Assembly (NCBI GenBank): GCA_028864975.1 | Contig: JAGWLG010000001.1 | Span: 1 to 64,000, forward strand | DNA: 64,000 nt | Direction: 5' to 3' | Origin: Thermoplasmata archaeon | Lineage (GTDB): Archaea > Thermoplasmatota > Thermoplasmata > Lutacidiplasmatales > UBA184 | Part shown: piece after piece, positions 52,860 through 61,333 of the stretch | Position numbering within the stretch: the stretch's first letter is position 1 | How the letters are laid out: each line of letters starts with the position of its first letter | Notes under the pieces: generated by a model | The model's input: the letters and a program-made list of their open reading frames with translations, nothing else | Database searches by the model: none | What the model was told of the DNA's origin: nothing | Made by a program: the position numbers and the translations under genes

Positions 52860-52895
52860 ATCGGGTCGGGGCTAGAATGCTGGCCGACCTGCACG
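52860..52895 (+). repeat. Right direct repeat: copy of tRNA-Gln 3' end (att-like)
   Basis: 36 bases matching 51838-51873 at 30 positions. The rest of the tRNA is not present before it, so this is a copy of the 3' end only, as left by tRNA-targeted integration. No integrase is present between the repeats. Confidence 0.6.
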
Positions 52896-53121
52896 GGATC
52901 TGCAGAGCGAAGTCTTCGTGCTCGGGGGCGCCCCGGGCGGTTCTTGGGTCGACCGTTCCACGCCGCGTTCCAGAAGGGGAGCGGCCACTCTCCTACCCAG
53001 CCCCCTCGGCAGCACGCCACGTCTCCGGAAGGGTTCGCTCTCCTCCACCAGGGGCGCGGTCGGACCGCGTCGGGGGTCGATAGCCGTTCCGGGACGGGGA
53101 GCATCTATACGGGGGAGACCG

Positions 53122-55725
53122 GTGAATCTCGGGAGGGCCCGATTGTACGCTGCGTCCGTGACGGTCGTCGTGTTCGCCCTCCTGACGCTCGTCGCGGGCG
53201 CGGCTCCCCTCGTGGCTGGGGTGCCTGCGCCGACCGCGCTCGGAGGCGCTCCCGGGGTCCTATCGACCTCCAGGTCTCCACTGGCCCCTCTCAACACCTG
53301 TCCGAACTCCTACTTCTACGGGTCGTCGACGAGCCTCAGCCTCCAGAACGTCGTGGATTGCGCCGGGGCGGGAGGGTTCAGCGGGGACCTGCAGATCACG
53401 TTCGTCTCGATGGCCTATCAAGAGAGCAACTTCTGTCCGGGGGCGATCCAGGGAGGGAGCGGCACCTGCTTCGTGACCGGTCCGGGCTGCAGCGGGAACC
53501 CGAATGCTGAGGGGATCCTCCAGCAGGGAACCGCCGGCCAGTGCCCTCCGACGGGAGGTCCCTTCTCGGTGCCGGGCTACAGTGCTAGCTCGTGCTCGAC
53601 CTGGTCCGGGAACGTGAACGACTGGGGCGGGATCTACTTCAATCCGCTATGCTCGTTCCAGTGGGCGCTGGCATACTACAACCAGAACGGGGGAGGGGAC
53701 TACAACTTCTGGGGAAGCTACCTCTCTGGCGCGTACTGCAACTGGGCCCCCAACGGCTTCCTGGGGACGGGTTCGGTCACTTGTTCGGGGACGGGGCAGA
53801 ACCAGGCGAACCTGCCTTGGAGCACGGTCTGCCCCAACAACGTCTGTCCGAGCGGCGGGAGCCCTCTTTCAGCAAGTTACTCGGTGACGGACACCACGAC
53901 AGGTACGAGCCTCGCGTGCGGCGCGACGATCGATACCGGTGACTCGATCCAGTTCACGGGCACTGGGTCGGGGGGGTCGCCCCCGTACACCTATACATGG
54001 ACCTACGGGGACGGGGGTACAGGGACCGGATCGACCGCGACCCATGTCTACACCGCCACCGGCACCGTCAACCCGATGCTGAAGGTGACCGACAGCACCG
54101 GCGCGACCGCGAACACCGGCACCGGATGCTCGTTCACCGTCGCCGCCCCTCCTGTCCCCACGATCTCTTCGTTCACCCTCTCCCCCTCCGTGCTCCACCT
54201 GGGGTGGACCACCTACGCGAACGTGAGCGCCCAGGGTGGGACCCCCCCGTACGCCTACGCCTTCGGGGGGCTCCCGACGGGGTGCGCTTCCTCCAACGTG
54301 GCCTCCCTGACCTGCACGCCGACCGCGACCGGGAACTTCACGGTCCACGCGACGGTCACGGATGCCCGCGGCCAGACCGCGTCGGCCAGCGCCTGGGTAG
54401 ATGTGAAGCCCGCCAAGGGGCCGGGACCGACCCTGAGCGCGTTCACCGCCGCGCCCAGCCCGATCACCTTGGGGGCCTCCGCCTACTTCAACGCCACCCC
54501 CACGGGCGGCGTGCTTCCATACACTTACGTCTACACCTCGCTCCCTGGGGGGTGCGTGAGCTCGAACACAAGCTCGCTGCTGTGCACGCCCACGGCCACC
54601 GGGACGTTCAACGTCAGCGTCCTGGTCACGGACGCCCAGGGGTTGAGCGCGTCCGGGGTCGCCACGCTCCAGGTCGATCCACCGGTCATCACGCCCCTCA
54701 CGATCGCCCATTTCCTCGCCTCACCGTCCACTCTGAACGCGGGAAGTGCGACCCGACTGAGCGCGACCGTCTCGGGAGGAACGACCCCCTACACGTTCTC
54801 CTACGCGGGGCTGCCCGTGGGGTGTGCTTCGAGCGATGCTGCGACCTTGACGTGTACCCCCACGGCTTCGGGGCAGTTCGAGGTGACGCTGACGGTCTCG
54901 GACTCGGGAGGGCATAGCGTCTCGGCTCTGGTCTCGATCTCCGTGACCGTCCCCAGTGGTTATCCTGCCATCGCGTCGTTCACCGCGGCGCCTTCACCCG
55001 TGGCCGTCGGCGGGACCACCGTCCTTGCCGTCTCGGTCGACGGGGGTTCAACGCCGTACTCGTTCTCCTACTCGGGGCTCCCTTCAGGTTGCTCGTCGTC
55101 GGACGTCGCCTCGCTACGCTGTTCTCCGACCAGCTCCGGCAGCTTCTCCGTGCAGGTCGTAGTCCAGGATCAGCTCGGTCACGGGGCCTCGACCCGGGCG
55201 ACCCTGAGCGTGGTCCATGCCTCCTCGGCGCCGCGCATCACGAGCTTCGTGGCGACCCCGAGCACCACGGTCGTCGGAGGCACGGTCGGTTTCTCGCTCA
55301 CGGTCGTTGGAGGGACGGCGCCCTACGAGGGGAGCTACTCTGGCCTCCCCACGGGATGTGCGAACGAGACGTCCTCCTCCTTCACCTGCTCCCCGAGCGC
55401 TCCGGGGACCTATCACGTGAGCGCGAACGTGACCGACGCTCTGGGCCAATCCACCTCGGCCACGCTCGTGCTCACGGTTCAGCCCGGGGGTGGCGCTCCC
55501 CCGGGCGCCTCGTCTCCTGCGATCGAGGTGATCGGCATCTTGACCTCAGGGCCAGGATTGATCGCGCTCGTGGGGTTGGCGGTCGGCGTGATCACGGTCC
55601 TGGCCGTCCGACACCGCCGCCGGTCGAGTGTAAAAGGTATGGCGTCACCTGAGGAAGAGGCGACCTGGGCTCCCTTGCAGCCCGGACCCCCGGAGGGTTG
55701 TTGGCAGGGCCCGCCGAGGACCTGA
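53122..55725 (+). CDS. Surface protein: lysozyme-like head, PKD domain, five Ig-like repeats, anchor
   Basis: 867 residues from GTG at 53122 (GGGGGAG just upstream); the longer frame overlaps the repeat region. A signal peptide (TVVVFALLTLVAGAAP) is followed by a Cys-rich domain at about 60-215. Its pattern resembles lysozyme/lytic transglycosylase folds: candidate catalytic Glu101 in AYQESNF, GILQQG at 131-136 and the NPLCSFQWALAYYNQNGG then FWGSYLSGAY stretch. Then come a PKD-like domain (SPPYTYTWTYGDGG), five Ig-like repeats of about 85-90 residues (each with 'GG..PY.y...GLP.GC....' then 'C.PT..G.f.v.v.V.D..G'), a membrane segment and a basic tail. A glycan-cleaving role is inferred. Confidence 0.75.
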   Translation: MNLGRARLYAASVTVVVFALLTLVAGAAPLVAGVPAPTALGGAPGVLSTSRSPLAPLNTCPNSYFYGSSTSLSLQNVVDCAGAGGFSGDLQITFVSMAYQESNFCPGAIQGGSGTCFVTGPGCSGNPNAEGILQQGTAGQCPPTGGPFSVPGYSASSCSTWSGNVNDWGGIYFNPLCSFQWALAYYNQNGGGDYNFWGSYLSGAYCNWAPNGFLGTGSVTCSGTGQNQANLPWSTVCPNNVCPSGGSPLSASYSVTDTTTGTSLACGATIDTGDSIQFTGTGSGGSPPYTYTWTYGDGGTGTGSTATHVYTATGTVNPMLKVTDSTGATANTGTGCSFTVAAPPVPTISSFTLSPSVLHLGWTTYANVSAQGGTPPYAYAFGGLPTGCASSNVASLTCTPTATGNFTVHATVTDARGQTASASAWVDVKPAKGPGPTLSAFTAAPSPITLGASAYFNATPTGGVLPYTYVYTSLPGGCVSSNTSSLLCTPTATGTFNVSVLVTDAQGLSASGVATLQVDPPVITPLTIAHFLASPSTLNAGSATRLSATVSGGTTPYTFSYAGLPVGCASSDAATLTCTPTASGQFEVTLTVSDSGGHSVSALVSISVTVPSGYPAIASFTAAPSPVAVGGTTVLAVSVDGGSTPYSFSYSGLPSGCSSSDVASLRCSPTSSGSFSVQVVVQDQLGHGASTRATLSVVHASSAPRITSFVATPSTTVVGGTVGFSLTVVGGTAPYEGSYSGLPTGCANETSSSFTCSPSAPGTYHVSANVTDALGQSTSATLVLTVQPGGGAPPGASSPAIEVIGILTSGPGLIALVGLAVGVITVLAVRHRRRSSVKGMASPEEEATWAPLQPGPPEGCWQGPPRT

Positions 55726-55851
55726 GCCGACGGTTCGCCAGTTCCCTGGTGCCTACCGCCCTTGCGCACTCCTCCGGGGCGCCCGTCCTTACTTTTCACT
55801 CGTCGGCTTCTGGTCGGTGGGTCCCGCTCCATGCCTATGGGCGGAGACGAA

Positions 55852-56802
55852 CTACCGGGGCTCGGTGGGGCGCGTTCGAGAGCGCGACGCGACCTTCGGT
55901 CGATGGACCTCGCCCACGCGGCTCTCGGGTTCGATCAGAAGGTAGTGGATGCGCGGGAAGTGCTCCCGGATCAGCTCCCCCAGGCGGTCGATGTGCATCT
56001 CGACCTCGTTCGTGCTGAGGTCGTCCGCGAAGTTCACCCGGAGACCCACCAGCTCGTCGTCCGGTCCCAAGAGCATGCTCTGGACGCCGACCACTTGACG
56101 CACGGGGGGATACTTCTCCACGAGCGCTAGGAGCGCGCGGGTCTCCTCCGCCCCTCGGCTTCGTCCCACCAGGAGCTCTCTCCCATCTCGCGCCAAGGCC
56201 AGGCCCATGAAGAGGAGGGACGCGCCGACGATGAAGGCCGCCACCCCGTCGAGCGCGAAGAGCCCGGTCACCTGGACGAGGAAGAGGCCCAGGAGGGCGA
56301 CCGCGCCGCCCAGGACGCTGACCGCGTCCTGGAGAAAGACAGTTTTCACCCCAAGGTGCATCGAGGTGAGCAGCGCTCGGACCGTGCCCCCGTCCCGCCG
56401 GAGCTCGAGAAGGACCACAAAGATGCTCGCGAGATTCCCCGCGAAGGTGACGGCCACGGTGAGGAGCCCCTCCCGTAGCGCTCCTACGGGATGAGGGGAG
56501 AGGATCTCTTGCAGCGCGAACACCATGACGAACGCCCCCGCGAGGCAGAAGGCCACCAGGCCGGCGCTGTAGGCCCAGAAGAACCGCTCCTTCCCCCGCC
56601 CGAAGGGGTGGGTGGGGGACGCCGGGAACTGGGCCGCGCGCTGTCCCCAGAGGATCATGAGCCCCGCCACTAGGTCCGTCGCGGCGTTCACGGCCTGGGA
56701 GAGGACCGCGTGGCTCCCTCCCGCCTCGAAGACCACGAAGTTCACGGCCAGGAAGGCCACGTTGAGGGCGAAGCTTGCGACGAGCACGAGCTGGGTGCGC
56801 AA
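55852..56802 (-). CDS. Cation diffusion facilitator family transporter
   Basis: 316 residues from a TTG with GAGGAG five bases upstream. Six membrane helices and the CDF plan are visible: HAVLSQAVNAATD in helix 2 (Asn39 and Asp43 as metal ligands), the HPFGRGKERF loop and FLQDAVSVLGG in helix 5 (Asp159). A cytoplasmic ferredoxin-like C-terminal domain (VVGVQSMLLGPDDELVGLRV, EVEMHIDRLGELIREHFP) follows. The helix-5 site lacks the usual His, resembling the ZnT9-like branch. Likely substrates are Zn, Mn or Fe, exported with H+ antiport. A similar-length frame in another register is a shadow. Confidence 0.83.
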   Translation of the reverse strand: MRTQLVLVASFALNVAFLAVNFVVFEAGGSHAVLSQAVNAATDLVAGLMILWGQRAAQFPASPTHPFGRGKERFFWAYSAGLVAFCLAGAFVMVFALQEILSPHPVGALREGLLTVAVTFAGNLASIFVVLLELRRDGGTVRALLTSMHLGVKTVFLQDAVSVLGGAVALLGLFLVQVTGLFALDGVAAFIVGASLLFMGLALARDGRELLVGRSRGAEETRALLALVEKYPPVRQVVGVQSMLLGPDDELVGLRVNFADDLSTNEVEMHIDRLGELIREHFPRIHYLLIEPESRVGEVHRPKVASRSRTRPTEPR

Positions 56803-57262
56803 GTCTGCTCCTCGGAATCACGGTCGGGGGCTACGCGGTCTTCGTGCTACCTGCGGGAGCCGCGGGACCGGGAGTCTGCGGCGACGAGGTCCCAATGGGG
56901 AGTTTCACCATAAGGATTCGTCCGCTCGTCGCGGGGATGATCCTCCGCTGTACTGTACGGGGAGGCAGAGGCCCGCTTCAATTGCGGAGAAAAGGTTCAC
57001 AGGGCCCCTGCGGTACGACCTCCGACCCCCTCCAGCGGAGCCTACGGTCGGGCCCACACACGGGGCGGAGCATCCGAGCCGAAACGCGTGAGGCTTTTGT
57101 GCGCATTGGGCTACAGGTTCGTTCGGTCCCTCGTAGCCGCACGGGCGCGGCCCGTGATGAGGTCGGCACGGATCGCCGCCGCCGGCGTCCTCCTCTCGGA
57201 GCGGAGATCGGGTTCGCAAGGAGTCGGATCGTGGCTGAGCAGCGGAAAGAGGTCCGCCCGCG
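56803..57262. other. Divergent intergenic region
   Basis: About 460 bases between the CDF gene (minus) and the glycosyltransferase (plus). A plus-strand frame here begins with a signal-like stretch (LLLGITVGGYAVFVLPAGAA), then turns arginine-rich and is probably not a gene. A minus-strand CCTTATGG at about 56909 could be a distant TATA box for the CDF gene. No RNA structure was recognised. Confidence 0.3.
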
Positions 57263-58642
57263 ATGATCCGACTGTGCATCAGCTCCCAGACGCCTCCTCT
57301 TCGCCCTATTGGAGACCGCCCGAAGGGCGCCTTGGGTACGTGGAAGCTCGGTGCCGACTACGTGCCGCAGCTGGGCGGGGTCGTCCCGATGATGCGGGCC
57401 CTCATCCGAGAGGGAAGGCGCTCCTGGCTGGCCCCCCGTCCCCTCTGGGTGGCGATGGGGGGTGCGGGGATCCCAGAGCGCGCGCTCACCTCCGAGGGAT
57501 ACCTCGTTGAGACGGTCGATGTTTCGAGGACGGAACGTGAGCTCTACGGGCGGTTCAAGGAGCGAGTGTGGCGCTCCTTCCACGGTCCCGGTTTCCCCGA
57601 GTTCGTCCCCGAAGAGTACCGAGCCTTCGTCGCGTACAGCCATGCGACGGCGAACCACCTGCTCCAACATCTGGGGGAGTACGACCTGTTCTACATCAAC
57701 GACTTCCAACAGATCCTCTGTGGAGCGATGATCGGGGCGGCCGCGCCCTCGGTCCTCCGATGGCACATCCCCCTCGAGTTCCGGGGGTACCCGGAACCGG
57801 TCCGACGGTTCTTCCTTCGGCTGATGGAGGACTATGACGCGATCGTGGTGAGTACGAAGGCCGCCCTGGTCGAGCTCATTCGGGCCGGGTTCCACGGCCG
57901 GGCCTACCAGGTCTACCCGTACGTCGACCCTCGGGAGCAGAAGGTGTCGACCACGTCGGAGACCCGCCGGTTCCGCGGACGCTTCGGTCTCGGCGAGGGC
58001 CCTCTGGTGCTTTCGGTGGGCCGGATGGACCCGGTGAAGCGCCAGGACCTTCTCATCGAGGCTTTCGCACGCGTGCACGCCAGGTTCCCGTCCAGCCGCC
58101 TCGTCCTGGTGGGAGGGGGGAGCTTCACGACTCGCCAGCTGAGCTCAAGCGGCCTGCCGTCGAAGGCCATCTGGTGGGAGTCGCGGATCCGGGCCCTTGC
58201 CCGTCGGCTCCATCTCCAACAGGCCGTGGCCCTGACCGGAGCCCTGAGCGTCGAGGAGTTGAGGGCAGCGTATGCCTCCGCCAGCGTGTTCGTCCACCCG
58301 GCCCCCTGGGAGGGTTTCGGTCTCGTGGTGATCGAGGCCTGGCTCCGGGGGCTGCCGGTCATCGTGAGCCGGGGCGCGGGGGTCGCGGAGCTCGTGAACG
58401 ACGGGGTGAACGGGTACATTGTGCGCTCGGGGTCCGTCCCCGAGATGGCGTCCCGCCTCGGGGCCCTTCTCGCGCACCCCTCCCAAGCGGAACGCATGGG
58501 GGAGAACGGTCGGCTCACTGCCAGGGGCTGCACCGTACAACGCGCCGCCCCTCAGCTCAAGGAGATCTTCGATCTCACCATCCGGCACTACGAGCGGAGC
58601 GGTCTGCTCCTCGACCACCGTGCGAGGAACGGACGGCCATGA
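57263..58642 (+). CDS. GT4-type glycosyltransferase (trehalose/glycogen-synthase-like)
   Basis: 459 residues, GT-B fold. The N-terminal half carries a glycogen-synthase-like entry (YVPQLGGVVPMMRALIREG) and a FYINDFQQILCG segment. The C-terminal half has the nucleotide-sugar site: SVGRMDPVKRQDLLIEAF, then HPAPWEGFGLVVIEAWLRG and LPVIVSRGAGVAELV with the conserved E-x7-E. Relatives include trehalose synthases of the TreT type and sucrose-phosphate-like synthases. The last codons overlap the HAD gene (ATGA), suggesting a two-step pathway in which a sugar phosphate is made and then dephosphorylated. Confidence 0.8.
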   Translation: MIRLCISSQTPPLRPIGDRPKGALGTWKLGADYVPQLGGVVPMMRALIREGRRSWLAPRPLWVAMGGAGIPERALTSEGYLVETVDVSRTERELYGRFKERVWRSFHGPGFPEFVPEEYRAFVAYSHATANHLLQHLGEYDLFYINDFQQILCGAMIGAAAPSVLRWHIPLEFRGYPEPVRRFFLRLMEDYDAIVVSTKAALVELIRAGFHGRAYQVYPYVDPREQKVSTTSETRRFRGRFGLGEGPLVLSVGRMDPVKRQDLLIEAFARVHARFPSSRLVLVGGGSFTTRQLSSSGLPSKAIWWESRIRALARRLHLQQAVALTGALSVEELRAAYASASVFVHPAPWEGFGLVVIEAWLRGLPVIVSRGAGVAELVNDGVNGYIVRSGSVPEMASRLGALLAHPSQAERMGENGRLTARGCTVQRAAPQLKEIFDLTIRHYERSGLLLDHRARNGRP

Positions 58643-59427
58643 GCCGCGATTGCCGGGATGGCGGCCGTCACGGCGCAGGGGCACCGATTCAGGGCGTCAC
58701 GGTCGATTTCTGGCACACGCTCGCCTACCTTCCCGAGAGGCCGCGCCAGCGCCTCGAGGAAGAGCGTCGCTCCATCTGGACTCGTCATTTGGTGCGCGGA
58801 GGTCTTCCCTCGCGTCAAGCTCCGCGATGGGTCCGCTGGTGGGAGAAGCTGGACTATCGGCTCGAGCGGCTCGGTCGAGCTCCCTCGATCCCCGCGCAGT
58901 GTCGGCTCGTAGGGCGGGCGGCGGCGATACGTCTCCGAAGTCTGGAGTTGCAACAGGACCTGGACGCGGCTCTGTTGGCGGCTCCCGTCCGCAGGGTCCC
59001 GGGAGCGCGCGAGGCCCTGCGACGTCTCGAAGGGGTAGGGGTGCGAATTGCACTACTGTCCAACGTGGTGTTCGAGACCCCCGTTGCGGCCCGGGCCCTT
59101 CTCGCCAAGCTCGACCTCGCGAAGGAACTCCCCGTTCGGGTCTATTCGGCGGAACACCCCTGGTCGAAGCCGGACCCCCGGATCTACCGATGCGCGATGC
59201 ATAAGCTCCGGCTCCGGCCTTCCCAAGGGCTCCATGTGGGCGACCTTTCTCTCGATGTCGAGGGGGCGCTGGCGGCCGGGATGTCCGTCTTGCGACTCAC
59301 CTGGGAGGAGCGGCACCGCGGGATTGCTCGACTCCCCGGCCGCTGGGATGTGCCCACCTGGTCCGCCGCGAGCCGGTGGATTCTCGCAAGGGCGAGCCCC
59401 CGAGACGAACGCGGAGCGGGCGCGTAG
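58639..59427 (+). CDS. HAD-superfamily hydrolase
   Basis: 262 residues, coupled to the glycosyltransferase by an ATGA overlap; the longer frame lies within that gene. Motif I is VDFWHTLAYLP, with the nucleophile Asp but Trp in place of the usual second Asp. Motif II is ALLSNVVFETP, motif III lysine is in WSKPDPRIY and motif IV is HVGDLSLDVEGA. A helical cap sits between motifs I and II. It could remove phosphate from the transferase product. The replaced general-acid Asp raises the chance of a divergent activity. Confidence 0.8.
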   Translation: MSRDCRDGGRHGAGAPIQGVTVDFWHTLAYLPERPRQRLEEERRSIWTRHLVRGGLPSRQAPRWVRWWEKLDYRLERLGRAPSIPAQCRLVGRAAAIRLRSLELQQDLDAALLAAPVRRVPGAREALRRLEGVGVRIALLSNVVFETPVAARALLAKLDLAKELPVRVYSAEHPWSKPDPRIYRCAMHKLRLRPSQGLHVGDLSLDVEGALAAGMSVLRLTWEERHRGIARLPGRWDVPTWSAASRWILARASPRDERGAGA

Positions 59428-59945
59428 CATCTCTCGCCGACACTCGTTCGCGTAGGGAGAGCGGCGCTGCCGCACGGGGGAGGTGTCAGCGGCACGGCCC
59501 GGACCGGGGAGCCACCGGTCCCTGAGGAGGGGGGGGTGGGGGCTCTGACCCCAGGGCTCAGGGGGAGAGCTCGGACCCCTCGCGGGCGTCGGGCTCCCGC
59601 ACGGGGCGGGCACTTGGCCCGGGCGACGGGAACTTGGGCCCTCTTCGAGCGTTTCGAGGTTGCGGCGGGGTCCTTTCGGACCATACCCCAGTACCAACAT
59701 GTTGGATTTCACTCCCATGAACTGGGGCGGATTGCAGCGCCGTGACTCGGCGGGGCGCGGGCCCTGCCCTGCGCCGGAAGCACGCTCGTGAACGAGATCT
59801 CCCCCGTCACGGCCCGCCGCGTCTATGCGCGGCCCCCCCGCGGGTCCGAGGTCCCAGGGTGCGATAGGCCGACGGGCAAGCGCGTTGCCCGTCTTGGGCG
59901 CGGACCAGCTTCCCCGGGTGGTGGCCGTTGGGCCGGAGGCCGACG
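59428..59945. other. Intergenic region without a recognised gene
   Basis: About 520 very GC-rich bases containing several short G/C inverted repeats. No open frame has protein-like composition. I looked for archaeal SRP and RNase P RNA signatures and did not see them. Confidence 0.3.
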
Positions 59946-61283
59946 GTGAGCGATCTCCTCGGTGCGGCCGCCCCATGGCTCGAGCTCCTCTTCCCCACCT
60001 TCCTCGGTCTGGTGACGCTCGCGCTTGTCGCCGGATTCGTCCAGGCGCGGGTCTCCGAGGGCCGGTGGCGGAGGACCCTTCACTCCCTCGTGGCCGGTCC
60101 GGGGCTTGCGGTCGTGCTGGGCTACGCGGTGCTCGTCGTCGCCCCCCGTCTGCAGCATGACTATCCGCGGGTCTATCCCGACGTTCTCGCCCAGCCGGTC
60201 GTCGAGCTCCTGGTCGAGCTCGCGGTCCTCTCCACCGTTGTCGGCTTCGGCTCGGCCTCCGTGACGCGTCACCTCGACTCCCCGAAGCATCCTGCCCGTC
60301 GCTATCTCCGATTGGGGGTGTATGCCGCCGGGTTCCTGGGGCTGCTTTACGTCCTCCTGTCCAATCCCGATGCGCCCCGGGCGGCGCCGCTGGAGTGGAG
60401 CACGCTCGGGTTCCTGGCGGGGCTCACCGCCACCTACCTGGTGGTCCACATCATCGACGTCCTCCTGGAACGTTACATGGCGGGGGCGGCCGCCCGTCAA
60501 CCCCGTCTGCAGACCATCTATGTCTTCCTCCGCCGCCTGATGCTCGTCGCGGTCGCTCTCGTCGGGCTCGCGGTCACGGTGAGCGTCACCTTCCCGGGCG
60601 CGGCGCTCGCCGTCTCCTCCCTGATCCTCGCGGCGGGCTTCCTGTCGATTGTCGTGGGGCTGGCGGCCCAGCCGACCTTGTCGAACCTCTTCGCGGGGAT
60701 CCTCGTGGCGACGACCCAGCCCTTCGAGATCGGGGACGCGGTCGTCTTTCCGTATCCGAACGGGGATTGGTGCATCGTCGAGGACATTCGCCTGAACTTC
60801 ACCGTTTTGCGCACGTGGGACCTCCGACGGCTCATGGTGCCGAACTCCATGTTCCAGTCCAACATCGTCGTGAACTACACCGCGGTCGACCCGACGATGC
60901 TCGTCATCGTCTACCTCGTGATCACCTACGGTTCCGACGTCGACCGGGCGCGCGAGATCATGGTCGAGGAAGCGCGCAAGCACCCCGACTGCAAGCCCCT
61001 GGGGAACCTGCCGATCACGCACGTCATGGACTATCAAGGCGGAGGGAACCAGGGGAGCGGGATGTACGGCGGGGTCGACCTTCGCTTGCTCAGCGCCGCG
61101 AAGGACCAGAGCACGGCCTTCCAGGTGGAGAAGGACCTCCTGTACACGATCCGCAAGCGGTTCGAGGCGGAAGGGATCCAGCTTGCGTACCCGACGCAGC
61201 GCGTCATCCTGGAGCGAGCGGCCGATCCCGGGCCGCGACGCGGTCCCGCGGGCCCTGGGCCCGACCTAACGGGTCGGGGGTAG
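59946..61283 (+). CDS. MscS-family mechanosensitive channel
   Basis: 445 residues from GTG, with GGAGG six bases upstream. There are five or six membrane helices. The pore helix and beta domain are typical: LAVSSLILAAGFLSIVVGLA, then QPTLSNLFAGILVATTQPFEIGD, VEDIRLNFTVLRTWD and VPNSMFQSNIVVNY. The C-terminal domain ends in the usual FEAEGIQLAYPTQRV. It releases solutes on hypo-osmotic shock. Standing after a possible compatible-solute pair, it may belong to an osmotic-stress group (inference). Confidence 0.88.
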   Translation: MSDLLGAAAPWLELLFPTFLGLVTLALVAGFVQARVSEGRWRRTLHSLVAGPGLAVVLGYAVLVVAPRLQHDYPRVYPDVLAQPVVELLVELAVLSTVVGFGSASVTRHLDSPKHPARRYLRLGVYAAGFLGLLYVLLSNPDAPRAAPLEWSTLGFLAGLTATYLVVHIIDVLLERYMAGAAARQPRLQTIYVFLRRLMLVAVALVGLAVTVSVTFPGAALAVSSLILAAGFLSIVVGLAAQPTLSNLFAGILVATTQPFEIGDAVVFPYPNGDWCIVEDIRLNFTVLRTWDLRRLMVPNSMFQSNIVVNYTAVDPTMLVIVYLVITYGSDVDRAREIMVEEARKHPDCKPLGNLPITHVMDYQGGGNQGSGMYGGVDLRLLSAAKDQSTAFQVEKDLLYTIRKRFEAEGIQLAYPTQRVILERAADPGPRRGPAGPGPDLTGRG

Positions 61284-61333
61284 ACCGGGCCGAGATCGAG
61301 TTGGGGTGCGAGAGCTTCCCTGTGGGCCCGTGC

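Noticed and set aside
53103..53109. CTATAC-like TATA box before the lysozyme-like gene
   Set aside because: It is only about 15 bases before the GTG start, too close for an archaeal TATA box, and no start codon at a suitable distance downstream keeps the signal peptide.
55835..56821. Alternative-frame 328-codon open frame over the CDF gene
   Set aside because: Arg/Pro/Gly-rich translation without structure. The overlapping frame has clear CDF motifs and membrane helices.
56775..57266. Plus-strand open frame of 163 codons with a signal-like start
   Set aside because: It overlaps the CDF gene start and soon becomes Arg-rich with no domain. Kept only as a note in the intergenic entry.
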